A stretch of 64,000 bases of DNA, taken from positions 2,572,001 to 2,636,000 of the forward strand of contig NZ_LT985980.1 in the NCBI RefSeq assembly GCF_900291985.1. The letters run 5' to 3'. The first letter of the stretch is position 1, and the number at the start of each line of letters is the position of its first letter. The DNA comes from Lysinibacillus timonensis (GTDB lineage Bacteria > Bacillota > Bacilli > Bacillales_A > Planococcaceae). A program made the position numbers and the translations under genes. The notes beneath the pieces were generated by a model. That model was not told the origin of the DNA. It saw only the letters and a list, made by a program, of their open reading frames with translations, and ran no database searches. This document shows, one piece after another, positions 16,527-25,911 of this stretch.

Positions 16527-17380
16527 TGCATGTTTCTGAAGTTAGTTCTCCAATGGAAGGAATTAAGCTTCGTAATGGGAAAATACAAATTAAAACATTT
16601 AACCGTTCAAACTTTGTATTACAATTAACTCTATCATTCTTAATCATTTTTACAATGGTCGCTCCATTTTTTCTAGACTATAAATCAATTGATTTACAAA
16701 CAGCAGTTTTTTATACGTTAGATAATTTAAAAATGATGTTTCTACAGCCTGCTTTAAACCAGGTATCTTTGGGAGTAGCTTTATATCAAATTTTAATAAC
16801 ATTAGCTCTAGCTTTTTTATCTACTATTATTGGTGCAATTATTTCATTTTTCTTAGCAATATTAACGGCTAAAAATCTGGCGCCCTCTTTCATTTCGAAT
16901 ATGATTATTACATTAAATTCAGTTATTCGTGCAATTCCAACTGTTCTTTGGGTTTTAATCTTTGCCATTGTTGCAGGACTTGGTAGTGTTGCTGCTGTAC
17001 TAGGGATGACGCTACATACAATCGCCTATTTAACAAAAGCATACGCTGAGTCATTTGAAGAAATAGACAAGGGAATGATTGAAGCGTTACGTGCTACTGG
17101 GGCGAAATGGTGGCATATTATCGTCCATGTTGTGCTACCTCAAACATCATCATATATGATTTCATGGACATTCTTACGATTTGAAACAAACTATGGGGTA
17201 GCGATTGCAATGGGTGCAGCAGCAGCTGCTGGTGGTATCGGTTTTGAATTATTTATGTCCTCTAGTTTCTACTATGACCTACATGAAGTAGGTGCTATTA
17301 CTTACTTTGCCTTACTCATTGCCATTGTTTTAGAACTCTTCTCAGTAAGATTAAAAAATCGATTAGTTGGTACGAGATAG
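16526..17380 (+). CDS. phnE: Phosphonate ABC transporter permease PhnE (second)
   Basis: This 284-residue paralogue has a longer cytoplasmic N-terminus of about 35 residues, then membrane segments, with its EAA loop at ESFEEIDKGMIEALRATGA. GGAGG in the end of the previous gene serves as ribosome site. The pair of permeases, PhnC and PhnD make one importer feeding the C-P lyase encoded upstream. A terminator follows immediately, closing the phosphonate unit. Confidence 0.92.
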   Translation: MHVSEVSSPMEGIKLRNGKIQIKTFNRSNFVLQLTLSFLIIFTMVAPFFLDYKSIDLQTAVFYTLDNLKMMFLQPALNQVSLGVALYQILITLALAFLSTIIGAIISFFLAILTAKNLAPSFISNMIITLNSVIRAIPTVLWVLIFAIVAGLGSVAAVLGMTLHTIAYLTKAYAESFEEIDKGMIEALRATGAKWWHIIVHVVLPQTSSYMISWTFLRFETNYGVAIAMGAAAAAGGIGFELFMSSSFYYDLHEVGAITYFALLIAIVLELFSVRLKNRLVGTR

Positions 17381-17396
17381 TTAAATATTTTAAACG

Positions 17397-17430
17397 GCCT
17401 TCAATTTTCATTAGTTGAAGGCTTTTTTTT
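17397..17430 (+). terminator. Intrinsic terminator of the phosphonate operon
   Basis: An 8-bp stem (17397-17404 with 17415-17422) with a 10-base loop is followed by eight T residues. Confidence 0.88.
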
Positions 17431-17531
17431 ATTTACTTTGTTATTATCCTATTGTGGTTAGAAAGTACTTTGTGTAAAATGATAGAAATTCAAATGAATA
17501 ATATGCTTTAAACATTTTCGTTAGATGATGT

Positions 17532-17548
17532 AAATGCAAATCGCATTT
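17532..17548. promoter_or_regulatory. Palindrome upstream of the M20/racemase operon
   Basis: AAATGC and GCATTT form a perfect 6-bp inverted repeat around five bases, about 70 bases before a good -10 box. It could bind a regulator; no such regulator gene is adjacent. Confidence 0.3.
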
Positions 17549-17595
17549 GAAATTTGTCATTTTTTTGATATAAAGAGTTTGATAGGCAGAAGTTG

Positions 17596-17624
17596 TTAAT
17601 AAAATTATTATTTGTATGTATAAT
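17596..17624 (+). promoter_or_regulatory. Probable promoter of the M20/racemase/GNAT operon
   Basis: A perfect TATAAT at 17619-17624 is preceded, with a 17-bp spacer, by TTAATA at 17596-17601 (weak -35). It lies 35 bases before the M20 start. Confidence 0.45.
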
Positions 17625-17658
17625 AGATAAAGCGATTAAATAATTCGAGGTGCGAAAA

Positions 17659-18780
17659 ATGGGTCAAGTGCAAACTTACGAGGAAGTCATCTATGGATGG
17701 TTTGATCATTTTCATGCAAATCCAGAAATCAGCTGGAAGGAAATTGAGACAACAAAGAAAATTGCTTCAATTTTAGATGAAATGAACATTCCTTATAAAA
17801 CGTTTTCAGATGTAACAGGATTAGTTGCTGAAATTGGGCAAGGAGAAGAAGTAATTGCGGTTCGAGCGGATATCGATGCATTATGGCAAGAAGTGGATGG
17901 CGTTATGAAAGCAAACCATTCTTGTGGACATGATGCTCATATGTCAATCGTATTAGGGTCATTACTAAAATTAAAAGACGAAATATTAAGAAAACGCGTT
18001 CGGTTCATTTTCCAACCGGCTGAGGAAACGGGTGGGGGAGCAATTGAAATGGTGAAACATGGCGTAATCGATGATGTTACGCATTTATTTGGAATCCATT
18101 TAAGACCAATTGAAGAACTTCCATTTGGGAAAGTATCACCAGCAGTTCATCATGGAGCTGCGTTGTTTCTAAGTGGTACTATACATGGAGTGGACGCTCA
18201 TGGTGCAAGACCACATCAAGGGAAAAATGCCATTGATATTGTTTTTGCTATTCAACAAATGCTAAAGAGTATTTATATTAATCCATTTGAAGTGCATAGT
18301 GCCAAGCTTACGAAAATTGTTGCTGATGGTGGAAGTACAAATATAATACCCGGACACGCAACATTTTCGATGGATGTAAGAGCACAAAAAAACTCTGTAA
18401 TAGACGATCTTCAAAAACGTATTGATGACGGTCTAAAGCAAGTCTGTCAGATGTATGATACAAGAATCGATTGGAGTTGGGTTGATAAAACTCCAGGGGC
18501 AGAAGTATCTGAAGAGGCAACTAGAATTGCATGGAATTCAATTAAAGAAGCATTAGGTGAGAAATATTTAGCAAAACCAATTTCAACACCTGGTAGCGAT
18601 GACTTCCATTTTTATACTGTATTAAAACCGAATTTAAAAGCGACAATGCTTGGTATTGGGGCAGATTTAACGCCTGGTTTGCATCACCCGAAAATGACGT
18701 TCAAAAGAGAAGCAATACTTGTAGGTGTCAATGCTTTAACAGCAACACTACGTAATGCAGCAAACAATACAACCATCTAA
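17659..18780 (+). CDS. M20 (M20D-type) amidohydrolase, probable N-succinyl or N-acyl amino acid hydrolase
   Basis: The ATG at 17659 has GAGGTG six bases upstream, so the GTG at 17650 is not needed. The 373-residue protein has VRADIDAL near residue 74, HSCGHDAHM with metal-binding C89, H91 and D92, the catalytic PAEETGGGA near 120, a lid-domain region from about 170 and the late ligand in LHHPKM. These mark the M20D group of amidohydrolases that deacylate N-acyl amino acids. The next genes encode an N-succinylamino-acid-racemase-like enzyme and a GNAT, a set described in Geobacillus and Bacillus cereus in which the hydrolase frees the L-amino acid. Exact acyl specificity is inferred. Confidence 0.82.
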   Translation: MGQVQTYEEVIYGWFDHFHANPEISWKEIETTKKIASILDEMNIPYKTFSDVTGLVAEIGQGEEVIAVRADIDALWQEVDGVMKANHSCGHDAHMSIVLGSLLKLKDEILRKRVRFIFQPAEETGGGAIEMVKHGVIDDVTHLFGIHLRPIEELPFGKVSPAVHHGAALFLSGTIHGVDAHGARPHQGKNAIDIVFAIQQMLKSIYINPFEVHSAKLTKIVADGGSTNIIPGHATFSMDVRAQKNSVIDDLQKRIDDGLKQVCQMYDTRIDWSWVDKTPGAEVSEEATRIAWNSIKEALGEKYLAKPISTPGSDDFHFYTVLKPNLKATMLGIGADLTPGLHHPKMTFKREAILVGVNALTATLRNAANNTTI

Positions 18781-18814
18781 ACTAGAGAGAGCAAACACGA
18801 GGGAAGTACTTAAA

Positions 18815-19930
18815 ATGAAAATTAAACAGCTAGAATTATTTGCAATAAATTTACCACTAATTAAACCATTTATTATTAGTTATGCGTCTTATCCACATAT
18901 TTCGTCGATTATTGTTAAATTAACAACAGAATGTGGACTTGTTGGATGGGGTGAGTGTGTTCCAGACGAACATATAACAGGGGAAACACCAACATCAACA
19001 TATGCAATGATTAAGGATAAGCTTGCACCATTAATGATTGGGCAAAACCCAATGGAGTTTGAAAAGATACACGATTTAATGGATAAAGCGGTCAAGCTAG
19101 CTCCTGCTGCAAAGGCCGCAATTGATATTGCTTGCTTCGATGTAGTTGGGAAAAAGTTAGGTGTACCGATATTTCAATTGCTTGGTGGACGCTATCATGA
19201 AAAATTCCCCGTTACTCACGTACTAAGTATTGGCGAACCAGAGGATATGGCTAGTGAAGCTGAAGAGAAAGTAAAAGAAGGCTATACTTCATTTAAAATG
19301 AAAGTTGGTGTGAATGTCTCGGCTGATGTGAAACGAATAAAAGCAGTTCGTGCACGAGTTGGTGAAGACATTGCAATCCGTGTCGATGTTAACCAAGGAT
19401 GGGAAAATAGTGCTAATACATTAAGTGCTCTACGTCATTTAGAACATTTAGGGATTGATTGGTTAGAACAACCGGTTGATCAAGATGATATTGATGGTAT
19501 GGTCGAAATTAAATCAAAATCGTCCATTCCTCAAATGATTGACGAAGGGATTAAAAATATGAAAGATATGCGCGAGATTATTGCAAAACGTGCAGCTGAT
19601 AAAGTAAATATTAAGCTAATGAAATGTGGCGGAATCTATCCAGCTACGAAGTTAGCAGTTATGGCTGAAATGGCAGGCATCGAATGCCAAGTGGGTTCAA
19701 TGGTTGAGTCAAGCATAGGATCTGCAGCAGGATTCCATGTGGCATTTTCGAAAAAAATAATGAAAAGTGTTGAATTAACAGGACCGTTAAAGTTCTCTAA
19801 AGATATTGGTGATCTAGTTGAAAGTTATCAAATTCCATTTATTCAACTTAATGAACGACCGGGATTAGGTGTGAATGTAAATGAATCAGTACTTGCTGAA
19901 CTAACACAAGTTTCAGACATTATAAAGTAG
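18815..19930 (+). CDS. Enolase-superfamily N-succinyl amino acid racemase, possibly Arg/Lys type
   Basis: The start at 18815 follows GAGGGA; the open frame further upstream overlaps the M20 gene end. The 371-residue protein has an enolase lid domain and a barrel with K161-x-K163, metal ligands D191, E218 and D243, and the opposing catalytic K267, the MLE-subgroup racemase layout. The late block GSMVESSIGSAAGFHVAF and VELTGPLKFSKDIG closely resemble, from memory, the B. cereus enzyme shown to racemise N-succinyl-Arg and N-succinyl-Lys. It inverts the alpha carbon through a two-base mechanism. Dipeptide epimerase is the main alternative, but the flanking hydrolase and GNAT favour the racemase pathway. 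Confidence 0.78.
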   Translation: MKIKQLELFAINLPLIKPFIISYASYPHISSIIVKLTTECGLVGWGECVPDEHITGETPTSTYAMIKDKLAPLMIGQNPMEFEKIHDLMDKAVKLAPAAKAAIDIACFDVVGKKLGVPIFQLLGGRYHEKFPVTHVLSIGEPEDMASEAEEKVKEGYTSFKMKVGVNVSADVKRIKAVRARVGEDIAIRVDVNQGWENSANTLSALRHLEHLGIDWLEQPVDQDDIDGMVEIKSKSSIPQMIDEGIKNMKDMREIIAKRAADKVNIKLMKCGGIYPATKLAVMAEMAGIECQVGSMVESSIGSAAGFHVAFSKKIMKSVELTGPLKFSKDIGDLVESYQIPFIQLNERPGLGVNVNESVLAELTQVSDIIK

Positions 19931-19939
19931 GTGAGTATT

Positions 19940-20635
19940 GTGAATGAAGTGATTTTTGAAGGAATGTTAGGTGTCGTACCTTATAAAGTATATGTTTTAA
20001 CAAAAGTGCATTTACCAGAAGTATTAGCACTACAAGAAGTGGTAATGGAAGCATTACCAAATAAAGATACCTTACAACCACTTTCTGAAGATGAGTTTTT
20101 ATATATGTTAGAAGGAAATGGTTTATTAATTGGTGTATACATTGAAGATAAGTTAATTGCTTTTCGTGCAGTAGTGGTACCTAAAATAGATGAAGAACAT
20201 TTAGGGTACGATCTAGGTCTGGTGGAAGAATCTGATTTACAACGAATTATGTATCAAGAGATTTCGAATGTTCACCCAAATTATCGTGGTCATGGTTTAC
20301 AGAAGACAATGGCAAAAGTAATAATGGGGCAAATTGAACCATCAAAATTTGACTATTTATGCACAACAGTTATGCCATATAATATTGCGAGTCTAAAGGA
20401 TAAATTTTCACAAGGTTTTTACATAATTGCATTAAAAACAATATATGGTGGAAAACTTCGATATGTTTTTGCACATGATTTACAAAAAGAACCTCAATAT
20501 GAAGAAGAAACCATTATTATTTCTATGGGCGACAGAGAAGGCCAGCAACAATTGTTAAAACAAGGATATGTTGGTGTCTTAATGAAGCAGGTTGATGATG
20601 ATTGGTTTGTAGAGTATAGAAGACAAGTTAAATAA
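19940..20635 (+). CDS. GNAT-type acyltransferase of the racemase operon
   Basis: I take the GTG at 19940 because AGGTGAG ends five bases before it; a GTG at 19931 is also open. The 231-residue protein has a GNAT core with a beta-bulge and the acyl-CoA loop HPNYRGHGLQKTMAK near residues 110-124. In the described pathway a GNAT succinylates the D-amino acid with succinyl-CoA, the racemase inverts it, and the M20 enzyme removes the succinyl group, giving irreversible D-to-L conversion. The order of the three genes here and their short spacing match that scheme. The specific substrate is an inference. Confidence 0.75.
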   Translation: MNEVIFEGMLGVVPYKVYVLTKVHLPEVLALQEVVMEALPNKDTLQPLSEDEFLYMLEGNGLLIGVYIEDKLIAFRAVVVPKIDEEHLGYDLGLVEESDLQRIMYQEISNVHPNYRGHGLQKTMAKVIMGQIEPSKFDYLCTTVMPYNIASLKDKFSQGFYIIALKTIYGGKLRYVFAHDLQKEPQYEEETIIISMGDREGQQQLLKQGYVGVLMKQVDDDWFVEYRRQVK

Positions 20636-20650
20636 CGGTTTTAACAAAGG

Positions 20651-20681
20651 CGATACCTTCCAAATAAGGTATCGTTTTTTT
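20651..20681 (+). terminator. Intrinsic terminator of the racemase operon
   Basis: A perfect 9-bp stem (20651-20659 with 20666-20674) and a 6-base loop are followed by seven T residues. Confidence 0.9.
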
Positions 20682-20771
20682 ATGTGTAATTTGTCCAAGC
20701 TCATGCATGTTTTTCAAATTAGCACAAATGCTAACTATACTTTCAATACATAAAAAGGTGGTGGTACGATA

Positions 20772-21524
20772 ATGGAATTTAAAGAATTTGGTGATAGTAG
20801 AAATCCAAAAATCATGTTAATTCATGGAATGGCAACTACATGGGATACATGTTACCGAGCGACAATTGATGAATTAAAGAATGATTTTTTTATTATTGTA
20901 CCAGTTTTGGATGGCCATAATCCAAATGAAACATCAGAGTTTTGCTCAATACATGAAGCCGCTAATAAGATTGAACAATACATTTTAAACCATCATAATG
21001 GTAAGTTGCATGCAGCAAGTGGCTTTTCAATGGGTGGCACGATACTAATCCAAATCCTTGCGAATCAAATCATTCAAATCCATCGAGTTGTGCTAGATGC
21101 AGCATATTGTGCGCCGCTTGGAGTTTTTTCAAAATTATGTACCAAATTTCTATCAATGCAAATCGCCAAGATTAAAGAGAATAAACCATTTCACTTTGCC
21201 CTAAGAAAGGTCATGGAGTATGGGAAATTCGATGAGGTTGCCTTGAGAAAGGCTTTCTTTTCAAGTATCACACATAAGAGTATTTTGAACTGTTTTACCC
21301 AACTGTTCAATTATCAAATCCCTAAGAATTTAAGTTACACAAAGGCGGAAGTAACTTATTGGTACGGAAGTAATGAATCATATGCTGCAAAATCTGCGCG
21401 GAACTTAAAAAAGGTGTTACCAAATTTAAAGATACGAACTTTTGACCGGTATGGTCATGGAGAATTAATTACGAAATATCCTAAGCAAGGTGTTGCAGAG
21501 TTAAAACGATTGATTTTATATTAG
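20772..21524 (+). CDS. Alpha/beta hydrolase of unknown substrate
   Basis: The 250-residue protein has the oxyanion-region LIHGMATTW near residue 16, the nucleophile elbow SGFSMGG near 80, a possible acid in the strand before SNESYA near 205 and the final His in YGHGEL near 234. These give a complete Ser-Asp/Glu-His triad of an esterase, lipase or peptidase type. AAAGGTGGTGG precedes the ATG. It stands alone between terminators. It has no signal peptide, so a cytoplasmic enzyme is expected. Function beyond the fold cannot be assigned. Confidence 0.8.
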   Translation: MEFKEFGDSRNPKIMLIHGMATTWDTCYRATIDELKNDFFIIVPVLDGHNPNETSEFCSIHEAANKIEQYILNHHNGKLHAASGFSMGGTILIQILANQIIQIHRVVLDAAYCAPLGVFSKLCTKFLSMQIAKIKENKPFHFALRKVMEYGKFDEVALRKAFFSSITHKSILNCFTQLFNYQIPKNLSYTKAEVTYWYGSNESYAAKSARNLKKVLPNLKIRTFDRYGHGELITKYPKQGVAELKRLILY

Positions 21525-21559
21525 AGGCACGGACAGCACAGCTTTAATAATTAAAATAA

Positions 21560-21594
21560 AACGTGAAATCGCTCCGTCGATATCACGTTTTTTT
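21560..21594 (+). terminator. Intrinsic terminator after the hydrolase gene
   Basis: A 12-bp stem with one mismatch (21560-21571 with 21578-21589) is followed by a T run. Confidence 0.8.
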
Positions 21595-21698
21595 AAGTTC
21601 ACATAATTAGAGTCAAGAACATACAAACTTACCATATATTTACAGCTTTTCCAATTCGGGGTGTTTTTTCACCTGCTATTTCCATACTCCTAATGAAG

Positions 21699-21918
21699 TA
21701 GGCGGAGAAACTCCGTCTAATGTAAATAATGGGGGCAAAAGAGGCGGAAATAAGCGGAGAATTTCCGATTAACTGTTCTAATTTAAGCTAAATTTGAAGA
21801 TTTGGATTAGATAACCGGAAAAACTCCCTTTATTTTCAAAAAAATATAAAGGTTTCTTAATATAAGCGGAATATTTCCGTTTAAATATTTCATGCATCGT
21901 AAAATGACCATTGGTTTT
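21699..21918 (+). repeat. Copy A of an interspersed intergenic repeat with CGGA-N5-TCCG palindromes
   Basis: This gene-free stretch (21525-22005) holds about 220 bases that recur, inverted, at 63661-63880. By eye the last 53 bases (ending AAAATGACCA at 21910) match at 48 positions and the rest less well. Inside are four short palindromes of the form CGGA-N5-TCCG or a close variant, at about 21703, 21755, 21815 and 21867, roughly 50-60 bases apart. There is no open frame with a ribosome site. It may be a non-autonomous element or a family of intergenic repeats. Confidence 0.75.
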
Positions 21919-22005
21919 GTATATGCAAATTAAAAATAGCATTAGACAAAACAAAGGATTTCTTACCCTGTTTTACCCTTTATAGAATACCAATTACTTA
22001 GAGAA

Positions 22006-22713
22006 TCATTTCATTGGACAAAACTCACATGCCATGAGCCCAGGGATGTCTTTTGAGAAGCAACAGCTTTTACGTACCGGCTTTCCAACAAGGTCAACCG
22101 GGCTTTTTCCTTGCGTGTACTGGTAAAACCAAGACTTATTGGAAAAGAGCTCCCATGCTTTCGTTCCCTCAAGAATTTCTAAATCCTCATATGCACGGTC
22201 AGCTTTGCTCGGGTCTTGTAGAAGTTCATAATAATTCCAAAGCATATAACCAAAAATGTTTTCCCATATAGTAAGCGGGGAAATAGACGTTGATTTCCTA
22301 AGTTGAATGATGAGTTCATGGATTTGGTAAAGCAACTTGGAAATGACTCTTTCCCGTTCATAATCTTCGACATATCGAAAATCTGTTGCAGTAATAAAGG
22401 TTCCTAAAGTATTAACACCATATTCGTGGATAAGGCTGAAACGTACATCTTGCTTTTTCCCATCCCAAATAAGGTCGTCTTTCGCAAGTAAATGAAATTG
22501 CATTGCAAGGAACATCCCATAACGTCTTCCAAAATGAGACACCGCAGCCGCCTCTGTTTGTGCTTGTGTAATCCCCATCATTAAATTACGAAAGTCCTTG
22601 ATAAAAAAGTCTTTATGTACATTTTCTAGTGTGAAAAGTGGTTTATCTGGATTTTCAGTAAAGATACTGTATGAGTTAAGCATTCTTAGTTGATCATACG
22701 TTAGAGCGGGCAT
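22006..22713 (-). CDS. FhuF-like (2Fe-2S) ferric-siderophore reductase family protein
   Basis: The 235-residue protein ends with CC-x10-C-x2-C (CCFSKDIPGLMACEFC), the arrangement that binds the unusual [2Fe-2S] cluster in FhuF. The rest is helical, as in that family. FhuF-type proteins reduce iron released from hydroxamate siderophores in the cytoplasm. No siderophore transporter is adjacent and I see no convincing Fur box, so the link to iron rests on the C-terminal motif. It is transcribed alone, opposite to both neighbours. Confidence 0.72.
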   Translation of the reverse strand: MPALTYDQLRMLNSYSIFTENPDKPLFTLENVHKDFFIKDFRNLMMGITQAQTEAAAVSHFGRRYGMFLAMQFHLLAKDDLIWDGKKQDVRFSLIHEYGVNTLGTFITATDFRYVEDYERERVISKLLYQIHELIIQLRKSTSISPLTIWENIFGYMLWNYYELLQDPSKADRAYEDLEILEGTKAWELFSNKSWFYQYTQGKSPVDLVGKPVRKSCCFSKDIPGLMACEFCPMK

Positions 22714-22836
22714 ACTTCACCAATCCTTTCGACTATACTATAACATTAATTATAAAACTGAAGGCAACTGTTAGTATACAAATAGAGTGAAATGGTATAA
22801 AATATCACAAAACAGATAAGAAAGGTTGGTATTAAA

Positions 22837-23268
22837 GTGTCGAAAATACAATCAATACCACGTCCTTTAGTGAGAACAAATCAGTGGATCATATTTATTT
22901 CAGTCGTAATAACATGGGTGACAGGGTATGAATGGGTTTTAGTAGTACCATTAGTTGCAAATCTAATGGGAATTTTGTTTAACTTTAATCCAATTATGAA
23001 ATTTGCTAGATTATTTTTAATTAAGGAAGGGAAAACCTATATTCCCGAAGATATAACACAACAAAAATTTAACGCATGTATTGCATCATTTTGTTTAGCA
23101 GTAGGGTTTATTAGTTTCTTGTTAGGTTGGAATATTGTGGGCTACGTATTTACAATTCTGGTTGCAGTAGCTTCATTTATTGCTATTTTAGGATTTTGTG
23201 TAGGCTGTTTTATTTTTTATCAATTTAAACAATTTCAATATCGCAGATCGTTAAAGCGAATTAGTTAA
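22837..23268 (+). CDS. DUF4395 membrane protein
   Basis: The 143-residue protein starts at a GTG behind GAAAGGTTGG. It has about four membrane segments in two pairs (near residues 18-48 and 82-128), the conserved start PRPLVRTNQW, the FNPIMKF turn and a loop before FNACIASFCLA, as in DUF4395. The cysteine-containing segment GFCVGCFIFYQF near the end is typical. Function is unknown. It stands alone. Confidence 0.75.
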   Translation: MSKIQSIPRPLVRTNQWIIFISVVITWVTGYEWVLVVPLVANLMGILFNFNPIMKFARLFLIKEGKTYIPEDITQQKFNACIASFCLAVGFISFLLGWNIVGYVFTILVAVASFIAILGFCVGCFIFYQFKQFQYRRSLKRIS

Positions 23269-23280
23269 ATAAGCTTTGTG

Positions 23281-23320
23281 AGGGGTTGTCAAGGAAACCA
23301 AATATTCAAGGCAACCCCTT
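23281..23320. terminator. Possible shared hairpin between convergent genes
   Basis: AGGGGTTG at 23281-23288 pairs with CAACCCCTT at 23312-23320 across a long loop, between the convergent DUF4395 and DMT genes. There is no good T tract on either strand, so termination is uncertain. Confidence 0.4.
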
Positions 23321-23325
23321 CTACG

Positions 23326-24330
23326 CTACTTATTAATTGTTGACTCGTAATGGTTTTCAGATGTTCCTTTTGATATTGAAAGAGTTTGACTCTCAACCTT
23401 TTTAGACAACAACATTGTATGATAACTATGCAATAACATTCCGATGACGATAATGCCAATTCCTATTAGAGCTATCGGTTCGGGCAGTGGTACGGTCAGT
23501 AAGATCATTTCTCCAATGATAACAAAAAGAACTTCTGTCGATTGAGTAGCTTCAACAGCTGCAAGTTTCCCCTGATTATCTCGAACACGGTCAGTAGCAA
23601 TGAAGAATAACACGGTAGCTATTACACCAGAACTTGCTGCAACAATTAGTGATTGAATAACTTGACTCATCGAGGGAAGACCAACTGTTATACAAGCATA
23701 TACTGCTAAAATGATCCATGCTGGTAGTGATGCAATCGTCATTCCAAGTACTCTTTGATATGTATCAAGGCGTCCATCGACAATTTCCATCATTTTACGA
23801 TTACCTAGTGGAAAGGCAAATGCTGCAATAATGACCGGGATAATGCCTAGTAACAAAATGCCTAAAGAGGCAGATTGAGCTTGTGGAATTTGTATAAGTA
23901 CTATTCCTACTAAAATAATGCAAGAGATAATAAGTGACGTGACAGGAATTCTTTGTCGAACGGCCGTATCCCCATTTTTCACTATAAATAAAGGAGCAAG
24001 CAATACACCTGCTACAATGGTTAGTTGCCATGTTCCTGAAATGAGCCATCCAGGTCCATATGAAGCTGCATAAGTAAGTGGTGCGTAGAACAAGACAAAT
24101 CCTACGAAACTCCAGATGGTCCATTTGAGCGGTTGACTCTTCATTTCCTTTGATAATGGCTTTAAGCCCTTCCGAAAATACACGATTACTAGCAAGAACG
24201 GGACCATAAAGAAATAGCGTAAAGATGAGCTCCATAGCCAACTTCCGCCTTCAAGTTCCATTGATCGGTTTAAAATAAATGTAACCGCAAAGAACAAAGC
24301 TGCAAAAATGCCTAATACAATCTCTTTCAT
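23326..24330 (-). CDS. DMT-superfamily efflux transporter, multidrug resistance efflux (PF13536-like)
   Basis: The 334-residue protein has about ten hydrophobic segments. The second part shows SSGVIATVLFFIATDRVRDN and AAVEATQSTEVLFVIIGE, where a charged residue within a membrane helix is typical of the family. The opening GIFAALFFAVTFILNRSMEL also fits the multidrug efflux DMT group. It probably exports a small compound or metabolite; no substrate can be deduced. The polar C-terminal tail of about 30 residues is cytoplasmic. It is a single-gene unit, convergent with the DUF4395 gene. Confidence 0.75.
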   Translation of the reverse strand: MKEIVLGIFAALFFAVTFILNRSMELEGGSWLWSSSLRYFFMVPFLLVIVYFRKGLKPLSKEMKSQPLKWTIWSFVGFVLFYAPLTYAASYGPGWLISGTWQLTIVAGVLLAPLFIVKNGDTAVRQRIPVTSLIISCIILVGIVLIQIPQAQSASLGILLLGIIPVIIAAFAFPLGNRKMMEIVDGRLDTYQRVLGMTIASLPAWIILAVYACITVGLPSMSQVIQSLIVAASSGVIATVLFFIATDRVRDNQGKLAAVEATQSTEVLFVIIGEMILLTVPLPEPIALIGIGIIVIGMLLHSYHTMLLSKKVESQTLSISKGTSENHYESTINK

Positions 24331-24440
24331 TATTAATATCCTACTTTCGTATTAAAGAATTATAGAAAATATACGTGTAAATCCGATATTCATAAATCAA
24401 TTGAATACTCTAATTAATGTAAATCTTCTGCAAATTATAA

Positions 24441-24480
24441 ATGAAAAATAAGCGAAGCAAGCAAAGGGTGCTTACTTCGC
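24441..24480 (-). terminator. Intrinsic terminator of pepT
   Basis: On the minus strand an 11-bp stem with one mismatch (24470-24480 with 24452-24462) is followed by TTATTTTTC, immediately downstream of pepT. Confidence 0.75.
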
Positions 24481-24487
24481 AAGATAA

Positions 24488-25714
24488 TTAACTCTGTGCT
24501 TCGAATAATTGAACGATTTCTATAATGACTTTAGTCGCTTGTTCCATTGTTTCTGCAGAAACATATTCGAACTTACCGTGCATGTTTTCCCCGCCAGCAA
24601 AGATATTTGGCGTAGGTAGTCCCATAAAGGATAATTGTGATCCGTCTGTGCCACCACGGATTGGTTCAATGATCGGTTTGATATTTAAATTTTCCATTGC
24701 TTTCTTTGCAATGTCAACAATTTCCTTTACAGGCTCAATTTTTTCGCCCATATTATAATATTGATCCACTAATTCAACTGTAATAGAATTTTCGCCAAAT
24801 TCCTCTTTTATTTGTTTTTCTACGGCAAAAAAGAGTGCTTTTTTTTCCTCGAATTTAGTTCGATCATGATCACGGATAATATAGGAAAGTTTTGCTTCTT
24901 CAATAGATCCGTTGAAATTCATTAGGTGAATAAATCCTTCATAACCTTCTGTTTTTTCAGGAACGCTATCAGCCGGCATTTCATTATGGAACTTAATCGC
25001 CGTTGTGATAGCATTCACCATTTTACCTTTTGCAGAACCTGGGTGAACACTTGTGCCACGTGTTAAGACTCTTGCTGCTGCAGCGTTGAAACTTTCAAAT
25101 TGCAATTCACCAAGTGGCCCGCCATCCATTGTATAGGCAAAGTCTGCCCCAAACTTTTGCACATCAAATTTATGAGGACCCCGTCCAATCTCCTCGTCTG
25201 GTGTAAAAGCTACGCGAATTTTCCCATGTTTAATTTCAGGATGTTCCACTAAATACTCTATTGCAGTCATAATTTCAGCGATCCCTGCCTTGTCGTCTGC
25301 ACCTAAGAGTGTTGTACCATCTGTTGTAATTAATGTCTGCCCTATATAATTTTTTAAGTTAGGGAAGTAATCAGGAGACATAATAAGCCCATTCTCCAAA
25401 CGAATATTTTTACCATCATAGTTATCAATTCTTTGTGGGTTTACGTTTGTTCCAGTGAAGTCCGTTGCAGTATCAACATGAGCTAGAAAGCCAATTGTCG
25501 GTACTTGTTTTTCTGTATTGGAAGGTAATGTGGCAAATAAATAGCCGTAATCATCTAATGTAATTTCCGATAAACCAATTGATTCGAGTTCATCTTTTAA
25601 CATATTTAATAAATCAAATTGTTTTTGGGTAGATGGGGTAGTAGTGCTTTCTGGATCGGATTGTGTATCGACTTTTGCATATCGAATTAAACGTTCGATT
25701 ACTTTTTCCTTCAT
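24488..25714 (-). CDS. pepT: Peptidase T (tripeptide aminopeptidase)
   Basis: The 408-residue M20B peptidase begins [20 protein letters not shown] and has the zinc-site blocks [10 protein letters not shown] near residue 78, [11 protein letters not shown] near 138, [10 protein letters not shown] near 172 and [10 protein letters not shown] near 196. The late MHGKFEYVS holds the last metal ligand. PepT removes the N-terminal residue of tripeptides in the cytoplasm. AGGAGGGA precedes the ATG on the minus strand. Length and motifs match the Bacillus enzyme closely. Confidence 0.95.
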   Translation of the reverse strand: MKEKVIERLIRYAKVDTQSDPESTTTPSTQKQFDLLNMLKDELESIGLSEITLDDYGYLFATLPSNTEKQVPTIGFLAHVDTATDFTGTNVNPQRIDNYDGKNIRLENGLIMSPDYFPNLKNYIGQTLITTDGTTLLGADDKAGIAEIMTAIEYLVEHPEIKHGKIRVAFTPDEEIGRGPHKFDVQKFGADFAYTMDGGPLGELQFESFNAAAARVLTRGTSVHPGSAKGKMVNAITTAIKFHNEMPADSVPEKTEGYEGFIHLMNFNGSIEEAKLSYIIRDHDRTKFEEKKALFFAVEKQIKEEFGENSITVELVDQYYNMGEKIEPVKEIVDIAKKAMENLNIKPIIEPIRGGTDGSQLSFMGLPTPNIFAGGENMHGKFEYVSAETMEQATKVIIEIVQLFEAQS

Positions 25715-25911
25715 TGGTAGTCCCTCCTCAATATGGAAAATAGAATATATCTATTGTATCACCTTTTTTGCTACATGTAGTCCTGAAAACTTTTGTAATC
25801 TAATCAAGTTGAAAAGAAGCATATTGAAATGATGATGCTAAGGTTTTGCAAGTAAGTTATTGAAACTATTATAAGGGTTATCCGTAAATAATATTAGAAA
25901 GGGTGATTTGA

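Noticed and set aside
22006..22713. Fur box upstream of the FhuF-like gene
   Set aside because: The upstream DNA is AT-rich but has no convincing GATAATGATAATC-type palindrome.
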